A DNA stretch of 64,000 bases from the NCBI GenBank assembly GCA_027576995.1, contig JANBQC010000029.1, forward strand, positions 31,874 through 95,873. Reading direction: 5' to 3'. The DNA comes from Dimargaris cristalligena. Its lineage: Eukaryota > Kickxellomycota > Dimargaritomycetes > Dimargaritales > Dimargaritaceae. The notes under the pieces were generated by a model that did not search any database, was not told the origin of the DNA, and saw nothing but the letters and a program-made list of their open reading frames with translations. A program made the translations under genes and the position numbers. Positions 9,248 through 18,656 of this stretch are shown here, piece by piece (position 1 is the first letter of the stretch; every line of letters starts with the position of its first letter).

Positions 9248-12200
9248 ATGGCGAACCCTCCACCACTCCATAACAATAATAGTAATAACCACAGTGGTCC
9301 TTCCGACCCCCGGCAACAGGTCTACTCCCCCTTGGCTCCCGAGCCTCGTCGGGACCCCGAGGGCTACCTTTCCGACGACTCCGACCTAGATCCCCGCAAG
9401 TACCAGTTCAACAGTTTAAATGCCCAGGCCCTGGAAGGGCTGGCCCCCGTTGATAGCGGAAGTCCCCACCTGCACTACCTAACCGCCACCTCCGGTAGCC
9501 AGCCCGCCGATGGCGCCTTTGACCACGGTGACCGCCCCTCTTCCTACTTTGACAATCTGCGGGGAGCCAATCAGGCCCAGCCCGGCGAAGAATTCTCCGA
9601 CTCCACCCCCACTTCCTACTACCGCTCCATCTCTCCCACCGGCTTACCGCCCATTCCCCGCGCCATCCAACCCGAGGACGGGATGGAGATGCACGAGATC
9701 CCCTTGGCTGGCTACCCCCCACCCCGGTTGCCCCCCAAGGAAAGTGCCCTGTCCCCGCCCCAGTATAGCCCCGAGGCCCGCCCCAAGAAATCCTTCGATA
9801 GTGTCGGCTCCCGTCTAGTTCGCAAACTGTCTTCCCGTAGCAAGGCCAGTGCCCGGCAGGCCGAAGAGGGCTCCGCCCAGGCCCTCCGTCGCCAGCGATC
9901 CCTCATCCGCCCCGAGCGCGCCCGGCCTTTGGACAAGAACGACCCTCACTACCACAGCTCCCTGCGCGGCAATGTCGTGACTACCCCCGCTGGCCCGGCC
10001 TCCGAGACCCGCAACCGCCGCACTGCCGCGAATAAGGAAAGCAATATGCGTCGCGGTCGGAGTCTGGCTCGGCGCAGTACCGTCAAAGAGCGCCCCGCGA
10101 AAGAGGAGCCCAAGCGCCAGTGCCCGTCGTTCTGGGTCTTCTTCTCCTGGGTCGTCACCTTCTACGCCCCGCCATCGATTTTGCGCTGTTGTGGTATGCC
10201 CCAGCCCGATATTCAACAGGCTTGGCGCGAGAAAATGGCCCTGGTTACCATTATTATGTTGATGATGGGCGCCGTCGGCTTCTTGACCTTTGGTTTCCAG
10301 CAGGTCGTGTGCGGTCTCAGCACCCAGAACCAAAACTACATCAAGTACGATCAAATAGGAATGAACAACGTGATCGTCAACGGGCGCGTCTATGATGTGT
10401 CCAAGTATGTCCATCCCGCCTCCTCCCTGACCGGTGATGACCAGGAACCCGGCAATCTGCTCCGCGATCCTTCCTACGCCAGTGGTATGGACCTCTCATT
10501 TATGTTCCAGACCCCCAACGGTAACTGCAAGGGTTTGTTCAACGTCCCCAGTCCCGCTGATGCCCAGAACAACGTCCTCAACCTGTTCCCTTGTGTCATC
10601 AACAATGGTACCGTCACACCGAACCCCGAAATGAACGCCGAGAACGCCGCCTGTCACTTGACCACCGCCTCCCGCGATGTGCTGCGCAAGCTGCCGGCCC
10701 GCGGTGACCAGTACTTCGACTTTGAGGCCCTCGAAGGTCCGTTTAAGGACCGCCAGTTCATCATCTACAGTGGGAGTGTGCTGGATATGGGTCGCCTCAA
10801 GTGGTTAGTCAACGGCATTACCCCCATTCCCATTTTCAACGAACTGGCTGACCCCAAATACCGCGGTCGGGACGTGAGCTTCTACGTTGGTAACAGCAAC
10901 ATGAAGATTGGCCGCTGTCTCCAGGAAATGTTCCGTGTGGGTGCTTTGGATACCAACACCATTGGTTGTATCGCCTCCGAGATTGTCCTGTACGTGTCCC
11001 TGATCGTCATTTTGGGCGTGGTGTTCATCAAGTTCGGCTTGGCCGTTGTTTTCGGTTGGGGCATGGGCCCCCGTCTGGGCCGGCTTAAGAAGGAGACCCC
11101 CGAGGAGCGCCACCGTCGTATCGAGGCCATTGAGCAATGGAGTGATGTTAACAACCACTACGGCCAACCCCTCGCCATTCGCCCCCAGTACACCGTGACC
11201 GCTGCCCCCAAGAAGTCCCGCTTCTTCCCCAAGACTAGCCGCTTCAGTACCTATATGCCCGGTGAGGAGCCTGGCCGGTCCAAGGTTGTCTACCCCTCCG
11301 TCTACGGTAACGAAGGCGCTACCCGCCAGTCGGCCTTTATTTCCACCACCGCCAACTCGTCCAGCCATTCTCTAGGCGCCGTCGAATCCTCCGAGACCAT
11401 GGCCCGCCAGCGTCGCAACCCCAATGGTGGCCCCGTTCCGTCCATGTCCGGTGAAATGGCCGCCCACAGCCAAGAGGATATTGCTGGACGCCAAATGGCC
11501 ATGGGCGGTAGCCCCGGTACGGAATACCGCTCTGACAAGTCCCTCCAGCCCCGCAACCCCGACGGGCTGACCGGCGAGATGCCCAGTGCCGAGGACCTGG
11601 CGTACACTATCCTGCTGGTCACTTGCTACTCCGAAGGCGGTCACGGTATCCGAACCACTCTGGACTCCTTGGCCGGTACCTACTTCCCTACTTCCCACAA
11701 GTGCCTGTTCATCATCTGTGACGGTATCATTACCGGTGCGGGTGAGAGTGTCTCGACTCCTGACGTGTGTTTGTCCATGATGAAGGACTATGTCATTCAC
11801 CCTGATAATGTGCAGCCCTACTCCTACCTCGCCATCGCCGACGGTACCAAGCGCCACAATATGGCCAAGATCTACGCCGGCTACTATTCCCCTGATGAGA
11901 ACTCCCCCGAGGAAGCCAAGCGCCACCGTGTGCCCATGGTGCTGGTGGTCAAGTGCGGTTCCCCCGCCGAGGCCAACGAGCGGAAGCCCGGTAATCGTGG
12001 TAAGCGCGATTCCCAGATTATCCTGATGAGTTTCCTGCAGCACGTTATGTTCGACGAGCGCATGACGGAGCTGGAGTACGAACTGTTTAACGCCATGTGG
12101 AATGTGACGGGGGTCACTCCGGACAACTTCGAAATCGTACTCATGGTGGACGCCGATACCAAGGTGTTCCCAGACGCCATTGGTCAAATGGTGGCTACCA

Positions 12201-13612
12201 TGGTGCGGGACCCCCAGGTCATGGGCCTGTGCGGTGAAACCAAGATCGCCAACAAGTCGGATAGCTGGGTGTCCATGATTCAGGTATTCGAATACTACAT
12301 CTCCCATCACCAGAGCAAGGCCTTCGAGTCCGTGTTCGGTGGTGTGACGTGTTTGCCCGGTTGTTTCTGCATGTACCGTATCAAGGCCCCCAAGGGTGCC
12401 CACGGATACTGGGTCCCCATCCTGGCCAACCCGGATATCGTTGAAAACTACTCCGAGAACGTGGTGGACACCTTGCACAAGAAGAATCTGCTGCTCCTGG
12501 GTGAGGATCGTTACTTGTCTACCCTTATGTTGCGTACCTTCCCTAAGCGTAAGATGGTGTTTGTACCCGGTGCGGTGTGCAAGACTATTGTGCCCGACGA
12601 GTTCAAGGTGCTTCTGTCGCAGCGTCGTCGCTGGATTAACTCGACGGTGCACAATCTCATGGAACTGGTGCTTGTGCGCGACTTGTGCGGTACCTTCTTC
12701 TTCTCTATGCAGTTCGTCATCTTCATGGAACTGGTGGGTACCGTCGTGCTGCCGGCTGCCATTACCTTCACCCTGTACCTGATCATTATCTCGACCTTTA
12801 CCCGCCCCGTGCCCTGGCTGCCTCTGATGTTACTGGCCATGATTCTGGGTCTACCGGCCGTGCTGATTACACTGACCAGTCGTAAAATGGTCTATGTCGG
12901 CTGGATGTTAATCTACCTGCTATCCCTACCCGTGTGGAATTTCGTGCTGCCCGCCTACGCGTTCTGGCATTTCGACGATTTCTCCTGGGGTCAAACCCGT
13001 ATGGTTGAAGGTGAAGGCAAGGAAGCCGGTCACGGTGATAAGGAGGGCGAATTCGACAGCTCGAAGATTGTCATCAAACGCTGGTGCGAATTTGAAGCGG
13101 AGAAACGGCGACGGACCACCATGTTTTTGGCCAACCAGTCGAGTAGCATGGCCAACTTGACGGGTGCCTCCGGAAGCCCCTACCCCGAAATGCCCGCTCT
13201 GCCCGAAGGAGTGCCCGTGCAGGCCAGTCCGGCCGGCTCGAGTGCCCTACCCGGATTTGCAGGTGCCGCGTTAGGTGGTGGTGATTCCAGTGCCAGTTTC
13301 GACAAGCTGGGTTATATGACGCCGCATATCTTAAACCGATTCTCGGCGGCGCCTAGCGCCCACGCGTCGACTTTGAACCTCAACGTCGGCGGCAGTGGGA
13401 TTGGCATCGGCGGTGGATTGGGAAGCAGTCTGTACCAGAGTAGCCCGATCCGGCAAATGCCCAGCCACCAGGGCGAGTATTCGAGCAGCGAGGCTTCGCG
13501 GTCATCGGACAAATTAGGCAAAAAATCGAGTGAAGAGCCGATGCTGAGTGGGTATGCTGACCCCCCGCACCAGCACCGTGCTGGCAACCAGACCCCCCCT
13601 GGTATGATTTAA
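9248..13612 (+). CDS. CHS3: Class IV (CHS3-type) chitin synthase
   Basis: A single exon of 1454 residues. The enzyme polymerises N-acetylglucosamine from UDP-GlcNAc into chitin at the plasma membrane. A disordered, basic N-terminal region (about 1-290) precedes two membrane segments (about 295-355). A cytochrome b5-like segment follows (around NGRVYDVSKYVH, from about 372), typical of class IV enzymes; the myosin motor of class V/VII is absent. Another membrane span lies near 575-607. The glycosyltransferase core carries VDADTK (about 967), EDRYLS (1086) and QRRRWINSTVHN (from 1125), followed by several C-terminal spans and a low-complexity Ser/Gly tail. Codon use is strongly C-ending, suggesting high expression. 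ATG 9248 follows a long pyrimidine-rich leader. The numerous antisense open frames within it are by-products of codon bias. Confidence 0.95.
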   Translation: MANPPPLHNNNSNNHSGPSDPRQQVYSPLAPEPRRDPEGYLSDDSDLDPRKYQFNSLNAQALEGLAPVDSGSPHLHYLTATSGSQPADGAFDHGDRPSSYFDNLRGANQAQPGEEFSDSTPTSYYRSISPTGLPPIPRAIQPEDGMEMHEIPLAGYPPPRLPPKESALSPPQYSPEARPKKSFDSVGSRLVRKLSSRSKASARQAEEGSAQALRRQRSLIRPERARPLDKNDPHYHSSLRGNVVTTPAGPASETRNRRTAANKESNMRRGRSLARRSTVKERPAKEEPKRQCPSFWVFFSWVVTFYAPPSILRCCGMPQPDIQQAWREKMALVTIIMLMMGAVGFLTFGFQQVVCGLSTQNQNYIKYDQIGMNNVIVNGRVYDVSKYVHPASSLTGDDQEPGNLLRDPSYASGMDLSFMFQTPNGNCKGLFNVPSPADAQNNVLNLFPCVINNGTVTPNPEMNAENAACHLTTASRDVLRKLPARGDQYFDFEALEGPFKDRQFIIYSGSVLDMGRLKWLVNGITPIPIFNELADPKYRGRDVSFYVGNSNMKIGRCLQEMFRVGALDTNTIGCIASEIVLYVSLIVILGVVFIKFGLAVVFGWGMGPRLGRLKKETPEERHRRIEAIEQWSDVNNHYGQPLAIRPQYTVTAAPKKSRFFPKTSRFSTYMPGEEPGRSKVVYPSVYGNEGATRQSAFISTTANSSSHSLGAVESSETMARQRRNPNGGPVPSMSGEMAAHSQEDIAGRQMAMGGSPGTEYRSDKSLQPRNPDGLTGEMPSAEDLAYTILLVTCYSEGGHGIRTTLDSLAGTYFPTSHKCLFIICDGIITGAGESVSTPDVCLSMMKDYVIHPDNVQPYSYLAIADGTKRHNMAKIYAGYYSPDENSPEEAKRHRVPMVLVVKCGSPAEANERKPGNRGKRDSQIILMSFLQHVMFDERMTELEYELFNAMWNVTGVTPDNFEIVLMVDADTKVFPDAIGQMVATMVRDPQVMGLCGETKIANKSDSWVSMIQVFEYYISHHQSKAFESVFGGVTCLPGCFCMYRIKAPKGAHGYWVPILANPDIVENYSENVVDTLHKKNLLLLGEDRYLSTLMLRTFPKRKMVFVPGAVCKTIVPDEFKVLLSQRRRWINSTVHNLMELVLVRDLCGTFFFSMQFVIFMELVGTVVLPAAITFTLYLIIISTFTRPVPWLPLMLLAMILGLPAVLITLTSRKMVYVGWMLIYLLSLPVWNFVLPAYAFWHFDDFSWGQTRMVEGEGKEAGHGDKEGEFDSSKIVIKRWCEFEAEKRRRTTMFLANQSSSMANLTGASGSPYPEMPALPEGVPVQASPAGSSALPGFAGAALGGGDSSASFDKLGYMTPHILNRFSAAPSAHASTLNLNVGGSGIGIGGGLGSSLYQSSPIRQMPSHQGEYSSSEASRSSDKLGKKSSEEPMLSGYADPPHQHRAGNQTPPGMI

Positions 13613-15637
13613 TTGTTGGGCTTTACTCTTCCACTCTCCATTTTATTTTTAATGACGAGGCTTCCCCCCCCCCCTCGGCCCCCTTCCGCACAAATTGAAA
13701 AATCCGAAATAATCATCTTTTTATATAGTCATCTCCATCCTTTTTTACTACTTTTTATTAATATTATAATATCCCCTATCACCTCCATTATAATGCTCTT
13801 GTCATCATCATCGCGGTTCCCTCTATTTTGTTCTCATTCACCTTCCCATTAATCAGAAATACAAATCTCGGTCCCTATTTACCCTGGTCCATTTTTTTAG
13901 AGTGGTCTGTAGCACGCCGCTTCATACATGGGGGTATACCCACCCACCCGCCTATTCCCAGTTGAGAAGGTGTGTGTGTCAGACTATTTAGCTAAATGAT
14001 TTTCGAGCGACCCTGAGGTGCCATACGTTTATTGGGACATCGTACTTGAGAGGAGAATCCGAACAATCGCCTAATTTTTAAAAACTTTTTCCCCTTCAGC
14101 ATCACCTTTCAAAGGACCGTTTCCCATTTTCCGTCTAGTAAATGACAAGTAATTCCAAAAATCATTAGGGACGTCCCTGGATTTAGTCGGCGATATATTG
14201 GGGGAGTTGTAATCATCCAGCTGCATAACATATACGATCTGTTTGATGTAATCGGGTTTACAGGTTAAATCCGACTTTTCCCCCCGTTATAGGCCTATGT
14301 ATACTTGTCTCTATTAATGGATTTTGCGTGGTACTGCCTGGTTGGACTTCGCCCATATTATTTAACATCGTAAACGGCCATCGTGTAGAAGTGGTGGGGA
14401 CTCTAACTAGGCAACGCAAACGGATGCACACCGAATCACCTTATGTAAGGGCGTAGTTTTTACCAGCATTCCAATTGGAGCGGTGAACTATTTCACCTAT
14501 CCCACAATAGACGCGGTCCGGACATTGGTTGTATAAGAAGTCGGTGTATCTCGGCGAATAAGTGGATTCCTTGTCCAACTGATTAATACATATTTTGGGG
14601 GTGTCGCGACTTTTTTTTAATAAAGAGTTGAACTTTTAATGGCATCACCAAGAGAAACGATCAGGAGAGCAACTGACTTGCTTGTTAGAAGGAGTCACTA
14701 AGGCCACCATTGTATCTACTTATCGGACCTATCGCCGAGGGCGAGTGTGGTTTGACGAGCTCATCTAAATGGGGACATTCTATTGTTTTTTTTGAATCAT
14801 TCCTTATGAATGATACACCTATTTTTTTAAAAGAAAAACACCAAATTACTCTAGTACAGAACAGCCTGGCGGTCCACTGGTTATAATATATGTTAACATT
14901 AACCTCTGCTATACTATACTGAAGCGGGTTGCCGGGTCTTCCGAAAATCAGTTGGGTGGCAGCGATGGGGAAGGTGCCGGATAAACGATTCCCCCCAAAA
15001 CTACTCAACTGCTAACAACGACATATCCGCTTAATCAGCGTCAATGACTAAGGCCAAAATGTAAATAGCGACCGTTTGACAGATGTCCCCTCTCTTCTAA
15101 TTTTTACCGATTCCATTGGAGAGCCACTAACCAAAATCCAACCCGGTGTATATGTCCTACCACCACCTATAGCCATTTCGTTTAGGGGCTGTAAACATGT
15201 TGTTTTACAGGTTAAAAGAATACGATGGAGTGAGGGAGGGGGGTGGACACTAGTCCTCTCTGTATTATTGAATTGCCCCACTTGATTTAGCTCTCTCTCC
15301 TTCGCCAACTTACGCCATTTTTTATTAATATTATTTATGTATACTACAAAAATCGGGTTGTTTCAATTAGATAGCCGATGTCCTAGGTATCAAATGATCC
15401 TCTTTTCCACCCAATTAAGCCAATACGGCGGCACCATGGGCTGTGACTGAAAAGTGAACTCAGTGGTGATACAGAGACATTCCCCTAGTACCACAGGACT
15501 CTAGGCCTGTTCATATATTCTTTTCGATTATCCCATTCGCTGCCTTTTCGCTTCTCAACTCTCTCTATAAAAAAATGGGTCAAGGGGGGGGATATAGGGG
15601 AGTGGGGGGGGGAGCACTATTTATTAGCGGACCAGTA
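13613..15637. other. Convergent intergenic region, 2.0 kb
   Basis: It lies between the 3' ends of chitin synthase and the F-box-like gene. It begins with an AT-rich 3' flank that includes runs of C and T. Open frames at 15008-14685 (minus, 107 codons) and 15076-15285 (plus, 69 codons) have no recognisable domains. A stretch near 14320-14370 (CCTGGTTGGACTTCGCCCATATT) weakly resembles the 3' end of the 145-bp repeat, but I do not call it a copy. Confidence 0.5.
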
Positions 15638-17087
15638 TCACCAATCACTGGGAAGGTCGTAAGCAACTACCTCAGAATTGGATATATAAAACCGGTACAC
15701 TAATTGGCCATTGTGGTCGAGGTCAATCGCCCCCCGATTAAAGAACCCATCCGAGCAGCGTTGTGGGTCAGCGGGTGATAGGTCCGGTTTAAGAACACGC
15801 AGGGAGTAGGCGGCTTTCCGCCATCCCCAGTGGTCCATGCACGCAATAGTTTGGGCCAGCACGTAGGGATGGTTCTCCTTCAGTCGAGTTCCCAAGTCCC
15901 GCACCAGGGATTCATTCCGGTAGAGCGCCGCCACGGTCAATGCGTACCGGGCTGTCGGGTGCATTAGGGAGGGCAAACCAATGAACATTTCCTGGTGGCG
16001 AACCCAGTCGGCCCAACCGCCCGTGCGGGCCAGCGGTAGTAGCGTGGTATAGAGCAGGGCGTCCCCGTAGTAATCCTTGAGCGCGAGCTCCACCTGTTGG
16101 GAGGCCGTGGGGCGAATGGGTGCGGTGATCCACCCAATCTGAACCAAAGGTAAGGCAGTGAGTAGTTCGGCAAAAGGGGGGTAGCTGAGTGGGATTAACT
16201 GAGGAGAAATTTTAAGCCGGCGGTACAGGGCCTGCTGAAAGGCTAGACTGCGGCTATAATGGATTAAGGCTTGCAGATGGTTCGTGTGGTCGGGGCGGGT
16301 CAGATACTGTAAGGGGAAAAAGGCTTGGGCCATGTTTGGGTCGCTGCTATCCAGCGAATCCAAGGTCACGGTACGGGCCCCGGCGTGGATGCGGGCGAGC
16401 TCGGGCTGAAACACGGCCCACCCCGCTCGGATATCGGGGTGTTGGTGGGTCAAGGCATCGGCCAACGGAGAATGGTGTGGTGGCCGGGACTGGCCCTGTT
16501 TATCCTTGGAATAGTCGGCCAATCGGTCGTGAATGTATTTGATAAACGTGGGTTCTATTAGCCCTTCAAAAAGGGAGTAGGTATCCTCTAGAATTTGGTC
16601 TGCCTCGGCGTCCTTCAGACCATGTAGAGGCTTGTCTTGGAGGGCCTCGAGGGCTTTAATGGCCTGCGGTGAAGGAATTCCGGTGGGTGGAGTGGGAGGC
16701 AGCATCCCAATGATATGGTACATAAAATATACAATTGTTAAATTAGTATAGATAGCCTTTTGCTTCGATAGTCCTACGGTTTGTTGGGATAGCCGCTTGG
16801 CCCATAGTTATTGATTAACCGGGCATTCAAATAGGGCAGTGTAGGGGGAGGATTAGGTTGTCATTTACCTTTTGGTGTCGGTCGATACGGGTGTTGATGA
16901 TGTCTTGTTTCCATAGGGAGCACACTTGAGCATGGCCGAACTGTTCTGCAAACGAACTGGCCTTTGCCAGAATGCTAAACAGAAGCTCATTGGGAAGTGC
17001 GGCTGAATAGACAAGGCTGGTGGCCATTGCCAACAAAACGGCGGCACTGGCCAACCCGTGGGCGGTCGTGGGTGTCCAGCACTTCAT
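15638..17087 (-). CDS. Signal-peptide protein with F-box-like motif
   Basis: Exon 1 is 17087-16869 and exon 2 is 16663-15638, phase 0, with a 205-nt intron (GTAAAT...CCGCAG), giving 414 residues. The first ~30 residues form a clear signal peptide (hydrophobic core GLASAAVLLAMATSLVYSA). Immediately after it, ALPNELLFSILAKASSF and then HAQVCSLWKQDI resemble an F-box: Leu-Pro, a hydrophobic helix, then a V-C-x-x-W segment. The rest is helical-looking, with no cysteine pattern or repeat I recognise. F-box proteins normally act in cytosol or nucleus as SCF ubiquitin-ligase adaptors, so secretion would be unexpected. It could be an effector-like secreted protein, a lumenal protein that merely resembles an F-box, or an F-box protein whose N-terminus is misread. 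The start was chosen as the ATG nearest the hydrophobic stretch; a TTG further upstream is discounted. Confidence 0.7.
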
Positions 17088-18656
17088 GGTATAGGTCAAT
17101 TGCTGGGCCTCCTGCTGCTGCCAATAAAACGTGATTATACAACGGATAAGTCTATAGTTAAAATGGTGCTCGAATGTCCATTTGGTGGTATTAGTGGTAG
17201 GGGTATGGGTAGGTATGACGACGTAGCAGTAGGGGAAGGGGGGGTACTAAACGAGAAATGGGAGCGTCTTGTCTTCATATATATATATATATATATATAT
17301 AAGTCCTGTCCTGTTGTGCTGAAATGTATTTATTTTCGCTGGTTTATGAGCACACTAAGGCGCACGTCAAATAAGGCACATCGAGGCTGCTGTGGTCAGC
17401 CTGTGGTGACACATGTCCAACTGGCTTATATATTGCTGGGAGTGAGGCTGGTGCGTCGAGGCCGCTTGGGCCTAATGGCCAGAAGTGCTAACGGACCATC
17501 GACAATTACCTGTAGCCACTAACCGGACGGGGGTGTATATTTAGGTCTAATTGTATTTTTTCGGGTAAAGTGTTCATTAGGGGGAAATGTCGCACCTATT
17601 TCGATTAGACACTGCTATCACTTGGTTTAAATACCGCGGCCACTGTCTTACAGGCTGCGTGCCCTTGGAACCATTCCCAAGTTGTGTAACTAAATTAGGC
17701 ACCCACTCAACTTCATTCCACGAACGGGTCAAATAACCTGGGCTAGGAAAAGGTGTTTATGGGTCAACGTTGCCCACTTCCCCTTGGGGAAGCATACGAG
17801 GGGCTCCACTGATGTCAAAAAGAAGCCCTTTGCTAAATAGCCGCTTAAAACCACCGTGTCGCGGGGGTGCAGCACACCGGGTTCTGCACATGGTGGTGGG
17901 AGGGGGGATATTACTCCTTTTAATGGGTATTGACCGCCAAGGTGACAGGGTAGTCCCGCCACTCTATGGAATCGGAGTTTGTGACGTGTGGTGTGGTGGG
18001 GTCCATTAGCGGTGGTTTCAACTAATAAAGGTGGAAATCGATTTACGGAAGTCGGATTCCCCTCCGTCCAGAAATCTCCACCAGGGTTAGCGATAGCTCC
18101 CTTCCACAGGATCGGCGCGTCCTTCTGGTACGATACGGTGCTTATTGGCTTATCCGATGACTTGGTTGGTTAGGCCCATCAGCTGCGCTCCCTTGTCGTA
18201 GTAATTGGGAGCCAGCTGGCTCATTTAATTAATTAGCCGGTGGTTGACTAGGTAGGAATTGGGAATAATAACTACTACTATACCACGCGGATTAGCCACC
18301 GCTGCTAGCAATTCCTTATTAATTAGCAGACCTCCCAGGCGGCGCTAAAGAGAGTGTTCGATCAATGGAACCTGGTCGGCATTCTCTGTATCAATACAAC
18401 GTGGTCGGGTGGCCCCATCAAGCGTAAACAACCGGCCAAGGAACGCTATGCCACCTCCCTTCTTCCAGGTTCCGTAGCCAACCCCTTCCATTATTCGTTA
18501 GGCTGTGGGATGTTTCGGCCGCGTAAAGAAGCCCAAGTATCGGTATAGGTTAAAAATAGCCCCACCGTCACTATTTAGGCCACAGCCCCACGTCCCCTGA
18601 ACCAGGCAACACCTGTCTTGTTCTTTTCACTTTTCCCTCTTTCCTCCCACACCACC
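17088..18656. other. Divergent intergenic region, 1.6 kb
   Basis: It separates the F-box-like gene (minus) from the aminopeptidase (plus). It contains an AT microsatellite at 17277-17300. A 154-codon plus-strand open frame (17058-17522) overlaps the start of the F-box-like gene, runs through the microsatellite, and has no recognisable domain. A duplicated TTAATTAGC-like motif occurs near 18226 and 18319. The 60 bp before the aminopeptidase ATG are pyrimidine-rich. Confidence 0.5.
17277..17300. repeat. AT dinucleotide microsatellite
   Basis: About 12 AT units in the divergent region between the F-box-like and aminopeptidase genes. Confidence 0.9.

Noticed and set aside
11372..12652. 426-codon minus-strand open frame inside the chitin synthase gene
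   Set aside because: It is antisense to a strongly codon-biased gene; the His/Gly/Val-rich translation is typical of the complement of C-ending codons and has no domain.
14685..15008. Similarity between small open frames at 14685-15008 (minus) and 22549-22782 (plus), e.g. IFGRPGNPLQ against LFIGQPGNFAQ
   Set aside because: The resemblance is short and the DNA does not align convincingly; it is probably chance, though a decayed family cannot be excluded.
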